Source of the DNA: Zobellia roscoffensis
GTDB lineage: Bacteria > Bacteroidota > Bacteroidia > Flavobacteriales > Flavobacteriaceae
Direction: 5' to 3'
Length of the DNA stretch: 64,000 nucleotides
Assembly (NCBI RefSeq): GCF_015330165.1
Contig: NZ_JADDXT010000002.1
Coordinates: 2,106,504-2,170,503, forward strand
The notes under the pieces are model-generated. The model ran no database searches. It saw only the letters and a program-made list of their open reading frames with translations, and had not been told where the DNA came from. This document shows, piece after piece, positions 16,966-26,928 of the stretch. The position numbers were made by a program, and so were the translations under genes. Each line of letters opens with the position of its first letter. Within the stretch, counting starts at the first letter, position 1.

Positions 16966-18411
16966 TTAGTTGTTGTCTGAATATCCTACGGCTTCACCAA
17001 TTAAGGTGGCAGAAGTACATTCGTCCATGCGTACCATTACAAAATCACCAATTTTATAATCCCCCTTAGGGAATACGGCAACGGTATTTTGTGAGTTGCG
17101 CCCCATGAAATGTTGGTCTGATTTTTTTGAAGTACTCTCGATCAAAATTTCTTGAACCTTGCCTAAATGTCGTTGAGTACGTTCTTGACAATGTTCTCTT
17201 TGAAGAGCGATAACTTCAGATAGTCTTCGTTTTTTTGTTTCTTCGGGAACGTCATCTTCCATTTTCCGTTCGGCCATGGTTCCTGGTCTTTCGGAATAGG
17301 TGAACATATAGCCAAAATCATACTTTACATATTCCATTAGGGACATGGTGTCTTTATGGTCTTCCTCTGTTTCTGTGGGGAAACCGATAATCATATCTTG
17401 GGAAATGGAACAGTCCGGAAGTATTTTACGTGCATTGTCAATCAATTCAAAATACTCTTCTCGAGTATGAAGACGGTTCATCTCTTTTAAGATGCGATTG
17501 CTTCCACTTTGTACCGGAAGGTGAATGGCGTTACAGATGTTTTTGTGTTTTGCCATGGTATGAATAACATCTAAAGTCATATCCTGCGGATTAGATGTTG
17601 AAAAACGAATACGCATTTTAGGTTGTGCCAAGGCTGTTCTTTCCAATAATTGCGAAAAATCTACAGCAGTAGCCTTTTGCATGTCAGAAGCTTTGTCAAA
17701 GTCTTTCTTCAATCCTCCACCATACCATAAATAGCTATCTACGTTTTGACCCAAAAGAGTGATTTCTTTATATCCTCTTTTCGCTAAATCGTTTACTTCA
17801 TCTATAATGGATTGTGGATCACGGCTGCGCTCACGTCCTCGCGTAAAAGGAACAACACAGAATGTGCACATATTATCGCATCCCCTGGTGATGGAAACAT
17901 ATGCCGTTACACCGTTAGTGTTCAGGCGAACAGGGGCAATGTCTCCGTAGGTTTCATCTTTGGAAAGAATAACATTTACCGCATTACGGCCTTCGTCTAT
18001 TTCTTGAATTAAATTGGGTAGGTCTTTGTAGGCGTCCGGACCTACGACCATGTCTACAATTTTTTCCTCCTCTAAAAATTGGTGCTTCAAACGTTCTGCC
18101 ATGCAGCCCAGAACACCTACTTTCATATGTGGACGGTCTCTTTTTATAGCATTGAATTTTTCTAAGCGCTTGCGAACCGTAAGTTCAGCCTTCTCTCGAA
18201 TGGAACAGGTATTTACTAAAACCAAGTCGGCCTCGGTAAGGGTTTGCGTAGTGTCAAAACCTTCGTTGGCTAAGATGGATGCAACGATTTCACTATCTGA
18301 AAAATTCATCTGACAACCATAGCTTTCAATGTAGAGCTTCTTGTTGTTGGAATTCTTTTTTTCAAGTGCTAGGGCAGATCCCTGAACCGATTCGTCTATA
18401 ATTTTCTCCAT
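16966..18411 (-). CDS. miaB: tRNA-2-methylthio-N6-dimethylallyladenosine synthase MiaB
   Basis: Radical SAM methylthiotransferase that modifies A37 of tRNAs reading UNN codons. The 481-residue protein has the N-terminal UPF0004 cysteines (Cys33 in YGCQMN, Cys69 in NTCSIREKA, Cys103 in LGCMAER), the radical SAM triad Cys178-Cys182-Cys185 (CDNMCTFC) and a C-terminal TRAM domain (about 415-478). The N-terminal extension of about 22 residues before the first beta strand is polar. It is first in the run miaB, sigma-54 activator, lptE, TPR-like gene, secG. Confidence 0.97.
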   Translation of the reverse strand: MEKIIDESVQGSALALEKKNSNNKKLYIESYGCQMNFSDSEIVASILANEGFDTTQTLTEADLVLVNTCSIREKAELTVRKRLEKFNAIKRDRPHMKVGVLGCMAERLKHQFLEEEKIVDMVVGPDAYKDLPNLIQEIDEGRNAVNVILSKDETYGDIAPVRLNTNGVTAYVSITRGCDNMCTFCVVPFTRGRERSRDPQSIIDEVNDLAKRGYKEITLLGQNVDSYLWYGGGLKKDFDKASDMQKATAVDFSQLLERTALAQPKMRIRFSTSNPQDMTLDVIHTMAKHKNICNAIHLPVQSGSNRILKEMNRLHTREEYFELIDNARKILPDCSISQDMIIGFPTETEEDHKDTMSLMEYVKYDFGYMFTYSERPGTMAERKMEDDVPEETKKRRLSEVIALQREHCQERTQRHLGKVQEILIESTSKKSDQHFMGRNSQNTVAVFPKGDYKIGDFVMVRMDECTSATLIGEAVGYSDNN

Positions 18412-18626
18412 ATCTATCGTTACCTTTCAAATATAACGGGCAGCAAATATAAGGCTTAAAACAAATTTGTGACAAATTGACAGCTGTAAAATTTTGGTAA
18501 AACTTAATAATAGAAAGTACGGGAATTATAAAACCTTAATTTAGAAGTGTTTTTAATAGTAAGATTTTTACTTTTTAATAACCTTTACATTTACTGATAT
18601 GGAAGATATTAATACAATTAATTTGG

Positions 18627-20126
18627 TTGCTTTTGAATTTTAAAGTTAAGTACAATTCTAAGGGTCAGTATTACAGCAATTGTTTATTACTTATTTCTTT
18701 GTTTTTTTTATTGATAAATTGTAGACCAAAGGAAAAACAGTCGGAAGGAGAAATATTGGCAAAAACTCTATGCGCTACATGCCATGTATTCCCGGAGCCA
18801 TCATTGCTGCCTTCAAATATCTGGCTCTCCCAAACATTACCAGAAATGGGTTTGCGACTAGGGATGTCTAATCATGGTCCTGAATATTATGAAAAAGGAT
18901 CATCAGGAGAAGTATATCCAGATAAACCCCAACTAACACAGCAAGAATGGGAAAAGTTGGTTATGTATTATAAATTAACAGCGCCCCAAAATATAGAAAT
19001 TTATGAGCAACCAGTTTTAGAAGAGAATTTTATATTCGAAACTAGAACCTTTTCTTATGATAGTGTTCTTTCTTCAATAGTTACTATGTTAGAATATAAT
19101 CCTAAAACGCGAGAACTGTATTTAGGAGATGGTAAAAATTCTTCTTTGATACAAGTTGATGATAATGGACAAATAATCAAAAAAGAAAAATTAAAAAGCC
19201 CTCCTGTAAAGGTTTCTTTTCTCAAAGAAAAACAATCCATATTAACTATAGGGTCATTATATCCATCAGATGAAAAAAGTGGAGCATTAAAAATAGGGAA
19301 TGTATTTATTAATGAATTGAGGAGGCCTGTAGATTTTTTGTATAACGATATTAATAATGATGGATTTGAGGATATTGTGGTTTGTGAATTTGGAAATACT
19401 GTAGGTAGTTTGGTTTGGTATGAGAACAAGAACAACTCTTCTTACCAGAGGCATGTTATAAAAGAACTTTCTGGAAGCATAAGAATAAAATTTGCAGATA
19501 TTGATAATGATGGAAAAGAGGAGTTGTTGGTGTTATTTACACAAGAAAGAGAATCTTTACTAGCTTTCTCCTTTGAAGGAAATAAGTTTACTTCTAAAAA
19601 GCTTTTACAGTTTCATCCAGCCTTTGGCGTAAACGATTTTGAAACTGTAGATATGAATAATGATGGGTACCTAGATATTGTTGTTAGTAATGGTGATAAT
19701 GCTGATTATTCCGAAGTATTAAAGAATTATCATGGAGTCCGAGTTTTTCTAGCCCAGAAAAACAGAAATTTTTTGGAATCCTATTTTTATCCTTTTCATG
19801 GTGTAAGCAAAATAAGAGTGGCAGATTTTAATTTAGACGGAAAGAAAGATGTTATTGCCGTTTCTAATTTCGGAAATTTTAAAGATGAAAATTTTAGAAG
19901 TATAACGTTGTTGCTGGGCCAAGGAGAAGGTAGGTATGAGCCATCAAGTATAGCTAATACTCCAAAAATTGGTTGGCAAACTATAGATGTAGCAGATTAT
20001 GATAAAGATGGAGATTTTGATGTTTTTGTAGGAGCTTTTGGAATAAAACTTGGTCCTAAAGAATCAATATCGGCCAATGAAAATAAGATATCTTGGATAA
20101 GACTTAAGAATCTAACAAATGACTAA
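18627..20126 (+). CDS. Secreted lipoprotein with cytochrome-like CxxCH motif and FG-GAP/VCBS repeats
   Basis: About 499 residues. A hydrophobic segment ends in a lipobox-like LINC (Cys32 from the TTG at 18627). A haem c motif CATCH (Cys49, Cys52, His53) with VFPEPSLLP follows, then at least four FG-GAP-like Ca-binding repeats (for example DINNDGFED, DIDNDGKEE, DMNNDGYLD, DYDKDGDFD) expected to form a beta-propeller. The start is uncertain: the frame is open from 18582 with no ATG, and only TTG or CTG codons precede the signal sequence. An ATG at 18599 is out of frame. Coding DNA is AT-rich relative to its neighbours, possibly indicating transfer. Function unknown. Confidence 0.75.
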   Translation: MLLNFKVKYNSKGQYYSNCLLLISLFFLLINCRPKEKQSEGEILAKTLCATCHVFPEPSLLPSNIWLSQTLPEMGLRLGMSNHGPEYYEKGSSGEVYPDKPQLTQQEWEKLVMYYKLTAPQNIEIYEQPVLEENFIFETRTFSYDSVLSSIVTMLEYNPKTRELYLGDGKNSSLIQVDDNGQIIKKEKLKSPPVKVSFLKEKQSILTIGSLYPSDEKSGALKIGNVFINELRRPVDFLYNDINNDGFEDIVVCEFGNTVGSLVWYENKNNSSYQRHVIKELSGSIRIKFADIDNDGKEELLVLFTQERESLLAFSFEGNKFTSKKLLQFHPAFGVNDFETVDMNNDGYLDIVVSNGDNADYSEVLKNYHGVRVFLAQKNRNFLESYFYPFHGVSKIRVADFNLDGKKDVIAVSNFGNFKDENFRSITLLLGQGEGRYEPSSIANTPKIGWQTIDVADYDKDGDFDVFVGAFGIKLGPKESISANENKISWIRLKNLTND

Positions 20127-20250
20127 AATTAGCTAAGGTGGGGCTATTTTTAGATACAAACGCAACGTTATGCGAGTTTTAGCATCTGATTGATAGGCTA
20201 TTCGATAATATTACGAGATATCTTGTTTTTTAACCAAAAGAAACCAAACT

Positions 20251-21549
20251 ATGAAAAAGAGTATACATTTGGTGCTGCTAATTGCTATAGCAACACTGGC
20301 GGCTTGTGCAGATGATAAAGACGATGTACAAGGGGAAGAGTATTTAGTTGCTACCCCATTGACGACTAATCTTGGTGAATTTAAAGAAGAGGCTGTAGCG
20401 GTTACCGAACCGGTTCCAATGGTTGAATCGGGTAAAATTTATGCGTACCAAGATTATATTTTCGTTAACGATTTGCATCGCGGGTTTCATGTGATCGACA
20501 ATAGTAACCCATCAAACCCTAACCCTATTTCATTTATAAAACTTGAGGGTAATTATGATATTTCAATAAAGAGCGATCGTCTGTATGCGGATAGTTATGG
20601 GGATCTGGTAATAATGGATATTTCAGATATCAATGCTATTAAAATGGTACAGCGCTTAGAAGGGGCCATTTATCAGCAATTTTGGTGTACGGTTGGTTTT
20701 GATGTAGATTGGCCACAGGCCGACTTTTATGACTATGGAGATTTTGACGCTTCCAAAGAGGCTATTGTAGGGTGGGAGGTAAAGTCTCAGCGTATTTCGT
20801 CAGAAGAGCTTCAAAGAAAATTTGGTGTTGGCGATCCTAATGTAAGTTTTGATTTAAGTAACAGTAGTGCAGAATCTGCATCACCCACGAGTGGTGATAC
20901 GGGACAGGGTGGTTCTTTGGCCCGTTTTAAGATTGTTCAGGATTATTTGTATGCGGTAGAGTGGTCCGGTATTAGTGTTTTTGATATTTCAGATTTGGAT
21001 AACCCTAAGACTTTAGAGGATGTGTATGTTAATGGTGCTATAGAGACCGTTTATAATCAAGGTGATATTTTATTTATAGGTGGTACCCAAGGCATGTATA
21101 TATATGATATATCATCCCCCGAAAAACCGGAATATATTTCAGAGTTTGTTCATGGTACCGCCTGCGACCCGGTGGTCGTAGATGGTGATTATGCTTTTGT
21201 TACCCTTCGTGGTGAAAATTCATGTGGTAGTACGGAAAGTGGACTATATATAGTAGATGTCTCTGATTTGGTTAATCCTCAACTAAAAAAGTTTTACCCT
21301 CTGGAAGGACCGTACGGAATTGGTTTTAAGGATGATAACCTTTTTGTGTGTGATGGGGATGCAGGCTTAAAGGTGTATGACAAAACAGATGTGAACGATT
21401 TAAAGTTGGTAAGTCATTTTAAAGATATTGTTACATATGATGTCATTCCATTGCAAGAATCATTATTAATGATAGGGGATAAAGTGCTTTACCAATATAA
21501 ATACTTAAACAACGATATCAGGTTGTTAAGTAGTTTTAGTTTAGAGTAA
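20251..21549 (+). CDS. LVIVD-repeat lipoprotein
   Basis: Exported lipoprotein of 432 residues with signal peptide and lipobox LAAC (Cys19). It carries several LVIVD-type repeats (LVIMDISDINAIKMV, ISVFDISDLDNPKTL, MYIYDISSPEKPEYI, LYIVDVSDLVNPQLK), a family predicted to form a beta-propeller on the cell surface. No catalytic motif was seen. A strong terminator follows 20 nt after the stop codon. The preceding gene is 124 nt upstream, so it is probably monocistronic. The role of this family is not established. Confidence 0.87.
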   Translation: MKKSIHLVLLIAIATLAACADDKDDVQGEEYLVATPLTTNLGEFKEEAVAVTEPVPMVESGKIYAYQDYIFVNDLHRGFHVIDNSNPSNPNPISFIKLEGNYDISIKSDRLYADSYGDLVIMDISDINAIKMVQRLEGAIYQQFWCTVGFDVDWPQADFYDYGDFDASKEAIVGWEVKSQRISSEELQRKFGVGDPNVSFDLSNSSAESASPTSGDTGQGGSLARFKIVQDYLYAVEWSGISVFDISDLDNPKTLEDVYVNGAIETVYNQGDILFIGGTQGMYIYDISSPEKPEYISEFVHGTACDPVVVDGDYAFVTLRGENSCGSTESGLYIVDVSDLVNPQLKKFYPLEGPYGIGFKDDNLFVCDGDAGLKVYDKTDVNDLKLVSHFKDIVTYDVIPLQESLLMIGDKVLYQYKYLNNDIRLLSSFSLE

Positions 21550-21570
21550 ATTACTACAAAACTAATTTAA

Positions 21571-21600
21571 AACGCCCCTATTTACGGGGGCGTTTTTTTA
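21571..21600 (+). terminator. Intrinsic terminator after the LVIVD lipoprotein gene
   Basis: A CGCCCC/GGGGCG stem (21573-21578 with 21587-21592) is flanked by A on the left and followed by a T7 run. Confidence 0.9.
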
Positions 21601-21642
21601 TACCTAATATATAGGGTATGGCAGCTAATTAAAAAAATCAAT

Positions 21643-21650
21643 TACTTTTG
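21643..21650 (+). promoter_or_regulatory. Putative -7 box (TACTTTTG) of topA
   Basis: Exact TAnnTTTG match 28 nt before the topA ATG and just after the preceding terminator. No -33 TTG was found at standard spacing. Confidence 0.45.
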
Positions 21651-21670
21651 TTATATCAAACAAACCATGC

Positions 21671-24184
21671 ATGGCTAAGAATTTAGTAATAGTAGAGTCA
21701 CCCGCGAAGGCAAAAACAATCGAAAAGTTTTTAGGAAAAGACTTTAAGGTAGAGTCTAGTTTTGGACACATTGCGGATTTGCCTTCCAAAGAGTTGGGTG
21801 TAGATGTAGAGAATGATTTCGAGCCAAAATATATTGTCGATAAGGATAAGAAGGCACTGGTCAAAAAACTGGGAGATCTTGCTAAGAAAGCTGAAACTAT
21901 CTGGCTAGCAAGTGATGAAGACCGCGAGGGAGAGGCCATTTCTTGGCACTTGGCGGAAACTTTAGGGTTGGAAAAAAGTAAGACCAAGCGTATTGTTTTT
22001 AACTCCATTACCAAATCGGCAATTCAAAAAGCGATAGAAAATCCGCGTGAAATAAACTATAACCTTGTTAATGCGCAACAAGCAAGAAGGGTTTTGGATC
22101 GTTTGGTAGGGTATGAACTTTCTCCTGTATTATGGAAGAAGATTAAGCCAGGCCTTTCTGCAGGTAGAGTACAATCTGTTGCTGTTCGCCTTATTGTTGA
22201 ACGCGAAAGAGATATTGAAGGCTTTACTGCAGAAGCATCATTTAAAATATCGGCGGAGTTTAAAACGCTAGAAGGTAGTGTGTTTACAGCAAAACTGAAT
22301 AAAACATTTCCTTCAAAAGAAGAGGCTCAGGCATTTTTGGATGAAAATATAGGAGCTGATTTTTCGGTTGGAAATCTGGATAAGAAACCTGCTAAAAAAT
22401 CACCTTCAGCACCGTTTACAACCTCTACCTTACAACAGGAAGCTTCTAGAAAGCTCTATTTTTCAGTGGGTAGAACTATGCAAGTGGCGCAACGTCTTTA
22501 CGAAGCGGGACTTATAACCTATATGAGAACTGATAGTGTAAATCTGTCTGGCGAGGCCATTAATGCAGCTAAAGATGCTATTATTGATAACTACGGAGAG
22601 AAATATAGTACGGTTCGTAACTTTAAAGGAAAGTCAAAAGGAGCTCAAGAAGCTCACGAAGCCATTCGGCCTACTAATATTACCAATCAGTCGCCATCAT
22701 TAGAACGTGACCAATCTAAATTATACGAGTTAATTTGGAAACGCACCATTGCCTCGCAGATGAGCGATGCTCAATTGGAGCGTACCAATGTAAAAATACA
22801 AGCAAGTACCCATTCAGAACAATTTACAGCAAACGGAGAGGTCATTAAGTTTGATGGTTTTCTTAAGGTGTATATGGAAGGGCTTGATGAAGAAGATACA
22901 GCTGAAGAACAAGAAGGTATGCTTCCGGCTATGAAAGTCGGAGAAGCTTTGCAGAATAAATATATAACCGCTACCGAACGTTTTTCAAGACCACCATATC
23001 GCTTTACAGAAGCTTCTTTGGTTAAGAAACTTGAAGAGTTGGGTATTGGAAGACCGTCAACCTATGCGCCAACTATTTCTACTATTCAGAATAGAGGGTA
23101 TGTAGAGAAAGGAACCATAGAAGGGACGGAGCGGAAATATGTGCAATTGCTTTTAGAGACAGGTGTTGTAAAAGAGAAACAGCTTTCTGAAATGGTAGGT
23201 TCGGATAAGGGTAAGCTTGTTCCTACGGATATAGGAATGATTGTAAACGATTTCTTGGTCAGTCACTTTGCTACTATTCTTGATTATAACTTCACGGCTA
23301 AAGTAGAAGAAAACTTTGATGAGATAGCTGAAGGAGATGAGGATTGGCAAAAAGTGATGAAAGATTTTTATAAAGATTTTCATCCTAATGTACTAGATGT
23401 TCAAGAAAATGCGGATCGTGCAAGTGGTGAGCGTATTTTGGGTGAAGATCCAAAAAGTGGGCGTCAAGTTTCTGTTCGATTAGGTCGTTTTGGGCCAATG
23501 GTTCAAATGGGTACTGTAGATGATGAAGAAAAACCAAAGTTTGCAAGTCTTTTACCAGACCAGTCGTTGACTACCATAACGTATGATGAGGCCATGGAAC
23601 TTTTTAAACTCCCTAGAAAATTAGGGGTTTATGAAGGAGAAGAGGTGGAGGCTAATGTTGGTAGATTTGGTCCTTATGTGCGTTTCGGTAAGAAGTTTGT
23701 TTCATTAGAAAAAGATGAAAGTGCTTTTGATGTAGATTTTGATCGAGCTGTTGAGTTGATCAAAGAAAAACAAAAGGCCGATGCACCTATTTACCATTAT
23801 GAAGATAAAGAGGTAACTAAAGGTACGGGTAGGTTTGGACCGTTCATTAAATGGGATGGTATGTTTATCAATGTAAACAAGAAGTACGATTTTGATAATC
23901 TTTCCGAAGCTGATCTTATTGAGTTGATAGAAATCAAAAAGCAGAAGGAGATAGATAAGGTAATCCAGAATTGGCCAGAGGAAGGCATCCGGATTGAAAA
24001 AGCGAGATGGGGCAGGCATAATGTTCTAAAAGGTAAGATAAAAGTAGAGTTGGCCAAAACGGTGGATGTTACAAAAATGTCCTTAGAAGAGGCTCAGAAG
24101 CTGATAGAACAAAAAACTCCTAAGAAAAAAGCGAAAGCGAAGCCTAAAGCAAAACCAAAAGCGAAGCCTAAAGCCAAAAAATAA
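21671..24184 (+). CDS. topA: DNA topoisomerase I
   Basis: Type IA topoisomerase that relaxes negative supercoils. The 837-residue protein has a Toprim domain (LVIVESPAKAKTIEKFLG at the start, acidic motif SDEDREGEAI at 81-90), the catalytic tyrosine Tyr284 in LITYMRTDSVN, and C-terminal Toprim-like repeats (RFGPMVQMG, RFGPYVRFG, RFGPFIKWDG). There are no zinc-finger cysteines in the C-terminal part. The last about 25 residues are a Lys/Ala/Pro tandem tail (AKPKAKPKAKPKAKK), a likely DNA-binding extension. The ATG at 21671 is preferred to one 4 nt upstream in another frame. Confidence 0.97.
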   Translation: MAKNLVIVESPAKAKTIEKFLGKDFKVESSFGHIADLPSKELGVDVENDFEPKYIVDKDKKALVKKLGDLAKKAETIWLASDEDREGEAISWHLAETLGLEKSKTKRIVFNSITKSAIQKAIENPREINYNLVNAQQARRVLDRLVGYELSPVLWKKIKPGLSAGRVQSVAVRLIVERERDIEGFTAEASFKISAEFKTLEGSVFTAKLNKTFPSKEEAQAFLDENIGADFSVGNLDKKPAKKSPSAPFTTSTLQQEASRKLYFSVGRTMQVAQRLYEAGLITYMRTDSVNLSGEAINAAKDAIIDNYGEKYSTVRNFKGKSKGAQEAHEAIRPTNITNQSPSLERDQSKLYELIWKRTIASQMSDAQLERTNVKIQASTHSEQFTANGEVIKFDGFLKVYMEGLDEEDTAEEQEGMLPAMKVGEALQNKYITATERFSRPPYRFTEASLVKKLEELGIGRPSTYAPTISTIQNRGYVEKGTIEGTERKYVQLLLETGVVKEKQLSEMVGSDKGKLVPTDIGMIVNDFLVSHFATILDYNFTAKVEENFDEIAEGDEDWQKVMKDFYKDFHPNVLDVQENADRASGERILGEDPKSGRQVSVRLGRFGPMVQMGTVDDEEKPKFASLLPDQSLTTITYDEAMELFKLPRKLGVYEGEEVEANVGRFGPYVRFGKKFVSLEKDESAFDVDFDRAVELIKEKQKADAPIYHYEDKEVTKGTGRFGPFIKWDGMFINVNKKYDFDNLSEADLIELIEIKKQKEIDKVIQNWPEEGIRIEKARWGRHNVLKGKIKVELAKTVDVTKMSLEEAQKLIEQKTPKKKAKAKPKAKPKAKPKAKK

Positions 24185-24235
24185 GAGGCATGTTATGTCA
24201 GTTTGGTTAGGGTTAGTCGTATATAACATAGAGAT

Positions 24236-24260
24236 TAGAGACGCATATGGTGCGTCTCTA
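24236..24260. other. Perfect 10-bp inverted repeat between topA and the arginase-fold gene
   Basis: Arms TAGAGACGCA (24236-24245) and TGCGTCTCTA (24251-24260) with a 5-nt loop. No T run follows, so it is not a canonical intrinsic terminator. It may be an mRNA-stabilising 3' end or a weak terminator of topA. Confidence 0.6.
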
Positions 24261-24291
24261 TGATTTAAACACAAATAATCTTTCAAAATAA

Positions 24292-25449
24292 ATGGCATTT
24301 GATTTTTTAGTTCCAGTAGAAGATAAGGTAATGGCCCACTGTGAACTATTTGCTGCTCAATCTTTGGGCAAGCACACGAGAATACACAATAAAAGAGATG
24401 GTCTTCCTGACTTAGAAAATGTTTCCATAGCCATTTTAGGGGTCAAAGAATCGAGAAACGCATTCGAAAAGAAAACTGAGAAATTAGATGTTTCTGATAT
24501 TCGGATTCAGCTTTACAAGTTATTGTTAGGCAATTGGAATTCTCAATTGGCCGATATGGGTGATATTGAAGAAGGTGCAACAGTAGAGGATACCTATTTT
24601 GTTGTAAAGAATACGCTATCGACGCTTCTTAAGAAAAAAATAATTCCCGTTATAATTGGAGCAACCCAAGATATTACCTACCCAGCTTATCGTTCTTTTG
24701 ACGGTATTGTTGATTTAGTTAATCTGGTAGCTGTAGACAGTAGGTTCGATTTTGGTATGGATGATGAGCTTATTTCATCGCATTCATATATGAGTAAAAT
24801 CATAACGGATAAGCCCAATAATCTATTTAATTTCTCCAATATAGGGTATCAGAGCTATTTCAATGCACAGGAAGAAATAGATTTAATGGAGCGTTTGTTC
24901 TTTGATGCGTATCGTTTGGGAGAGTTGGGGTCGGATATTTCTTTGGCAGAACCTGTATTGCGTAATGCCCATATGATAAGTATGGATGCGCGTGCCGTAA
25001 GAGCCAGTGAAATAGGGTTATCGGATAATTTTTCGCCGAACGGATTTACAGGAAGAGAGATATGTGCCATAGCTAGATATTCTGGAATTAGTGATAAAGT
25101 AAGTATTTTTGGTATCTATGAAATGGAAAATACCAATCAATCCTGTCAGCTAATGGCCCAGATAATTTGGTATTTCATCGAAGGTTACAATTTTAGAAGA
25201 AACGAATCGCCCTTTGAGAGCAGTGAGAACTTTACAAAGTATATTGTTCCTACAGACACCGAAGAGCTTACCTTTCACAAGAGTCACCTTACAAATAGGT
25301 GGTGGGTAGAGGTTCCTTCTATTCTAACGCCGCATACTAAATCAAATTCATCGGCGTTATTACCATGCACTAAAAAGGACTATTTGGAAGCGTGCGACCA
25401 AAACATTCCTGAACGGTGGTTCAAGGCCTATAAAAAAGGTTTTAATTGA
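24292..25449 (+). CDS. Arginase/formimidoylglutamase-fold protein with degraded metal-binding motifs
   Basis: Ureohydrolase-fold protein of 385 residues, of the type usually annotated formimidoylglutamase in Flavobacteriia. The three family motifs can be aligned but their Mn ligands are altered: GGHD becomes GATQD (123-127), DAHxD becomes DSRFD (149-153), and the SxDxDxxDP motif becomes SMDAR (230-234). The histidines and one aspartate that bind the metal pair are therefore lost, and ordinary Mn-dependent hydrolysis is unlikely. It sits between topA and gldK. A structural or gliding-related role is possible but unproven. I leave the gene symbol blank for that reason. Confidence 0.85.
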   Translation: MAFDFLVPVEDKVMAHCELFAAQSLGKHTRIHNKRDGLPDLENVSIAILGVKESRNAFEKKTEKLDVSDIRIQLYKLLLGNWNSQLADMGDIEEGATVEDTYFVVKNTLSTLLKKKIIPVIIGATQDITYPAYRSFDGIVDLVNLVAVDSRFDFGMDDELISSHSYMSKIITDKPNNLFNFSNIGYQSYFNAQEEIDLMERLFFDAYRLGELGSDISLAEPVLRNAHMISMDARAVRASEIGLSDNFSPNGFTGREICAIARYSGISDKVSIFGIYEMENTNQSCQLMAQIIWYFIEGYNFRRNESPFESSENFTKYIVPTDTEELTFHKSHLTNRWWVEVPSILTPHTKSNSSALLPCTKKDYLEACDQNIPERWFKAYKKGFN

Positions 25450-25572
25450 GTTGAAAAAAAATATAGTATAATTGCTTTCAATACAATAATTTAATTAAAT
25501 CGCAGTTTTAGAGTGTAGAATTAAATCATAGTATTTGCAGTTTATAACCAGAATCGAAATTTAACCTAAAGT

Positions 25573-26928
25573 ATGAAAAAGCTATTGTTATCATCTATAG
25601 CGTTTGTTTTTTTGCTCAGCAGTTGCGGATCAAAGACAAAGGGAGAGCTAGTCGGGGCCCAAGGAAAGAAGTGGTATCCTGAGAAACCTTATGGGATGGA
25701 GCTCATTCCAAGAGGTTCTTATATCATGGGTAAATCCGAAGAGGACCAGGCTAAAGTTCTGAACGCACCAACAAAGACCGTAACGGTCAGATCGTTCTAT
25801 ATGGATGATACTGAGATTACAAACAGTGAGTATCGCCAGTTCGTAGAATGGGTACAGGATTCCATAACAAGAACACGCTTAGCCGTATTGGCGGACGAAC
25901 TTGGTTTAGGACCAGAAGATGAAGGTATTGGAGAGTACGCATTTAAAGATGCAGATACGACAAAACTTTCAGCTTACGATAAGTACATGTTGGATAATTA
26001 TGCCGGCATGGGCGAAACTGGTTTTGAAGGTCGTGCGTTGAACAAAGACCAAGATCTTGTTTGGGATATTTCAGATTACCCAGATGAGTATTATACTGAG
26101 GTTATGGATTCTTTGTACATTCCTGAAGAAGAGTCGTACAATGGGCAACGTACTGTTGATGTTACAAAATTGAAGTACAAGTATAGTTGGATGGATATTG
26201 AAGCTGCGGCCCGTTCTAGAACTGGAAGTAGAAAAGATTTTATCCGTCAGGAAGAATTAGAAATTTATCCTGATACAACGGTTTGGATTCGTGATTTTGA
26301 ATATTCGTACAACGAGCCAATGCACAATGATTATTTCTGGCATGATGCGTATAGCGAATATCCTGTAGTAGGTGTTTCTTGGGCACAAGCAAGAGCATTC
26401 TGTAACTGGAGAACAAAATTCAAAAACGACGATCAGAAAAGTAAAGGCAAGCAATTTGTAAACCAGTTCAGGTTACCTACTGAAGCTGAATGGGAATATG
26501 CTGCCAGAGGAGGCATTGAAGGAGGAACGTACCCATGGGGTGGCCCTTACGTAATAAGTGACACAGGTTGCTTTATGGCAAACTTTAAACCACAAAGAGG
26601 AGATTATGCAGCTGATGCAGCTTTATACACTGTAGAAGCAAAATCATACGAGCCTAACGATTTTAACCTGTATAACATGGCTGGTAATGTGTCTGAATGG
26701 ACCAACTCTAGTTATGACCCTAACTCGTACGAATTCGTTTCTACTATGAACCCTAACGGTGGCGATGGGGCAAATGCTAGAAAAGTTATCCGAGGTGGTT
26801 CTTGGAAAGATGTTGCTTACTTTCTACAGGTAAGTACAAGAGATTACGAATATGCAGATTCTGCTCGTAGTTACATCGGCTTTAGAACTGTACAAGATTA
26901 CATGGGTGAAGAAGATTCAACACAATAA
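25573..26928 (+). CDS. gldK: Gliding motility / type IX secretion lipoprotein GldK
   Basis: Outer-membrane lipoprotein that, with GldN, forms the periplasmic ring of the type IX secretion system. The 451-residue protein has a lipoprotein signal peptide (lipobox LSSC, Cys18) and a SUMF1/FGE-like domain. Seen motifs include GMELIPRGSYIMG near residue 40, YPVVGVSWAQARAFCNWR, LPTEAEWEYAARGG, MAGNVSEWT and IRGGSWKD. It heads gldKLMN in the usual order. The 235 nt between gldK and gldL are unusually long for the cluster; no clear promoter was seen there. Confidence 0.96.
   Translation: MKKLLLSSIAFVFLLSSCGSKTKGELVGAQGKKWYPEKPYGMELIPRGSYIMGKSEEDQAKVLNAPTKTVTVRSFYMDDTEITNSEYRQFVEWVQDSITRTRLAVLADELGLGPEDEGIGEYAFKDADTTKLSAYDKYMLDNYAGMGETGFEGRALNKDQDLVWDISDYPDEYYTEVMDSLYIPEEESYNGQRTVDVTKLKYKYSWMDIEAAARSRTGSRKDFIRQEELEIYPDTTVWIRDFEYSYNEPMHNDYFWHDAYSEYPVVGVSWAQARAFCNWRTKFKNDDQKSKGKQFVNQFRLPTEAEWEYAARGGIEGGTYPWGGPYVISDTGCFMANFKPQRGDYAADAALYTVEAKSYEPNDFNLYNMAGNVSEWTNSSYDPNSYEFVSTMNPNGGDGANARKVIRGGSWKDVAYFLQVSTRDYEYADSARSYIGFRTVQDYMGEEDSTQ

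Noticed and set aside
18599..18643. ATG at 18599 as the start of the FG-GAP lipoprotein
   Set aside because: It is out of frame and ends at a stop after 14 codons.
24060..24184. Separate gene for the Lys/Ala/Pro repeat at the end of topA
   Set aside because: It is in frame with and continuous with the topoisomerase reading frame.
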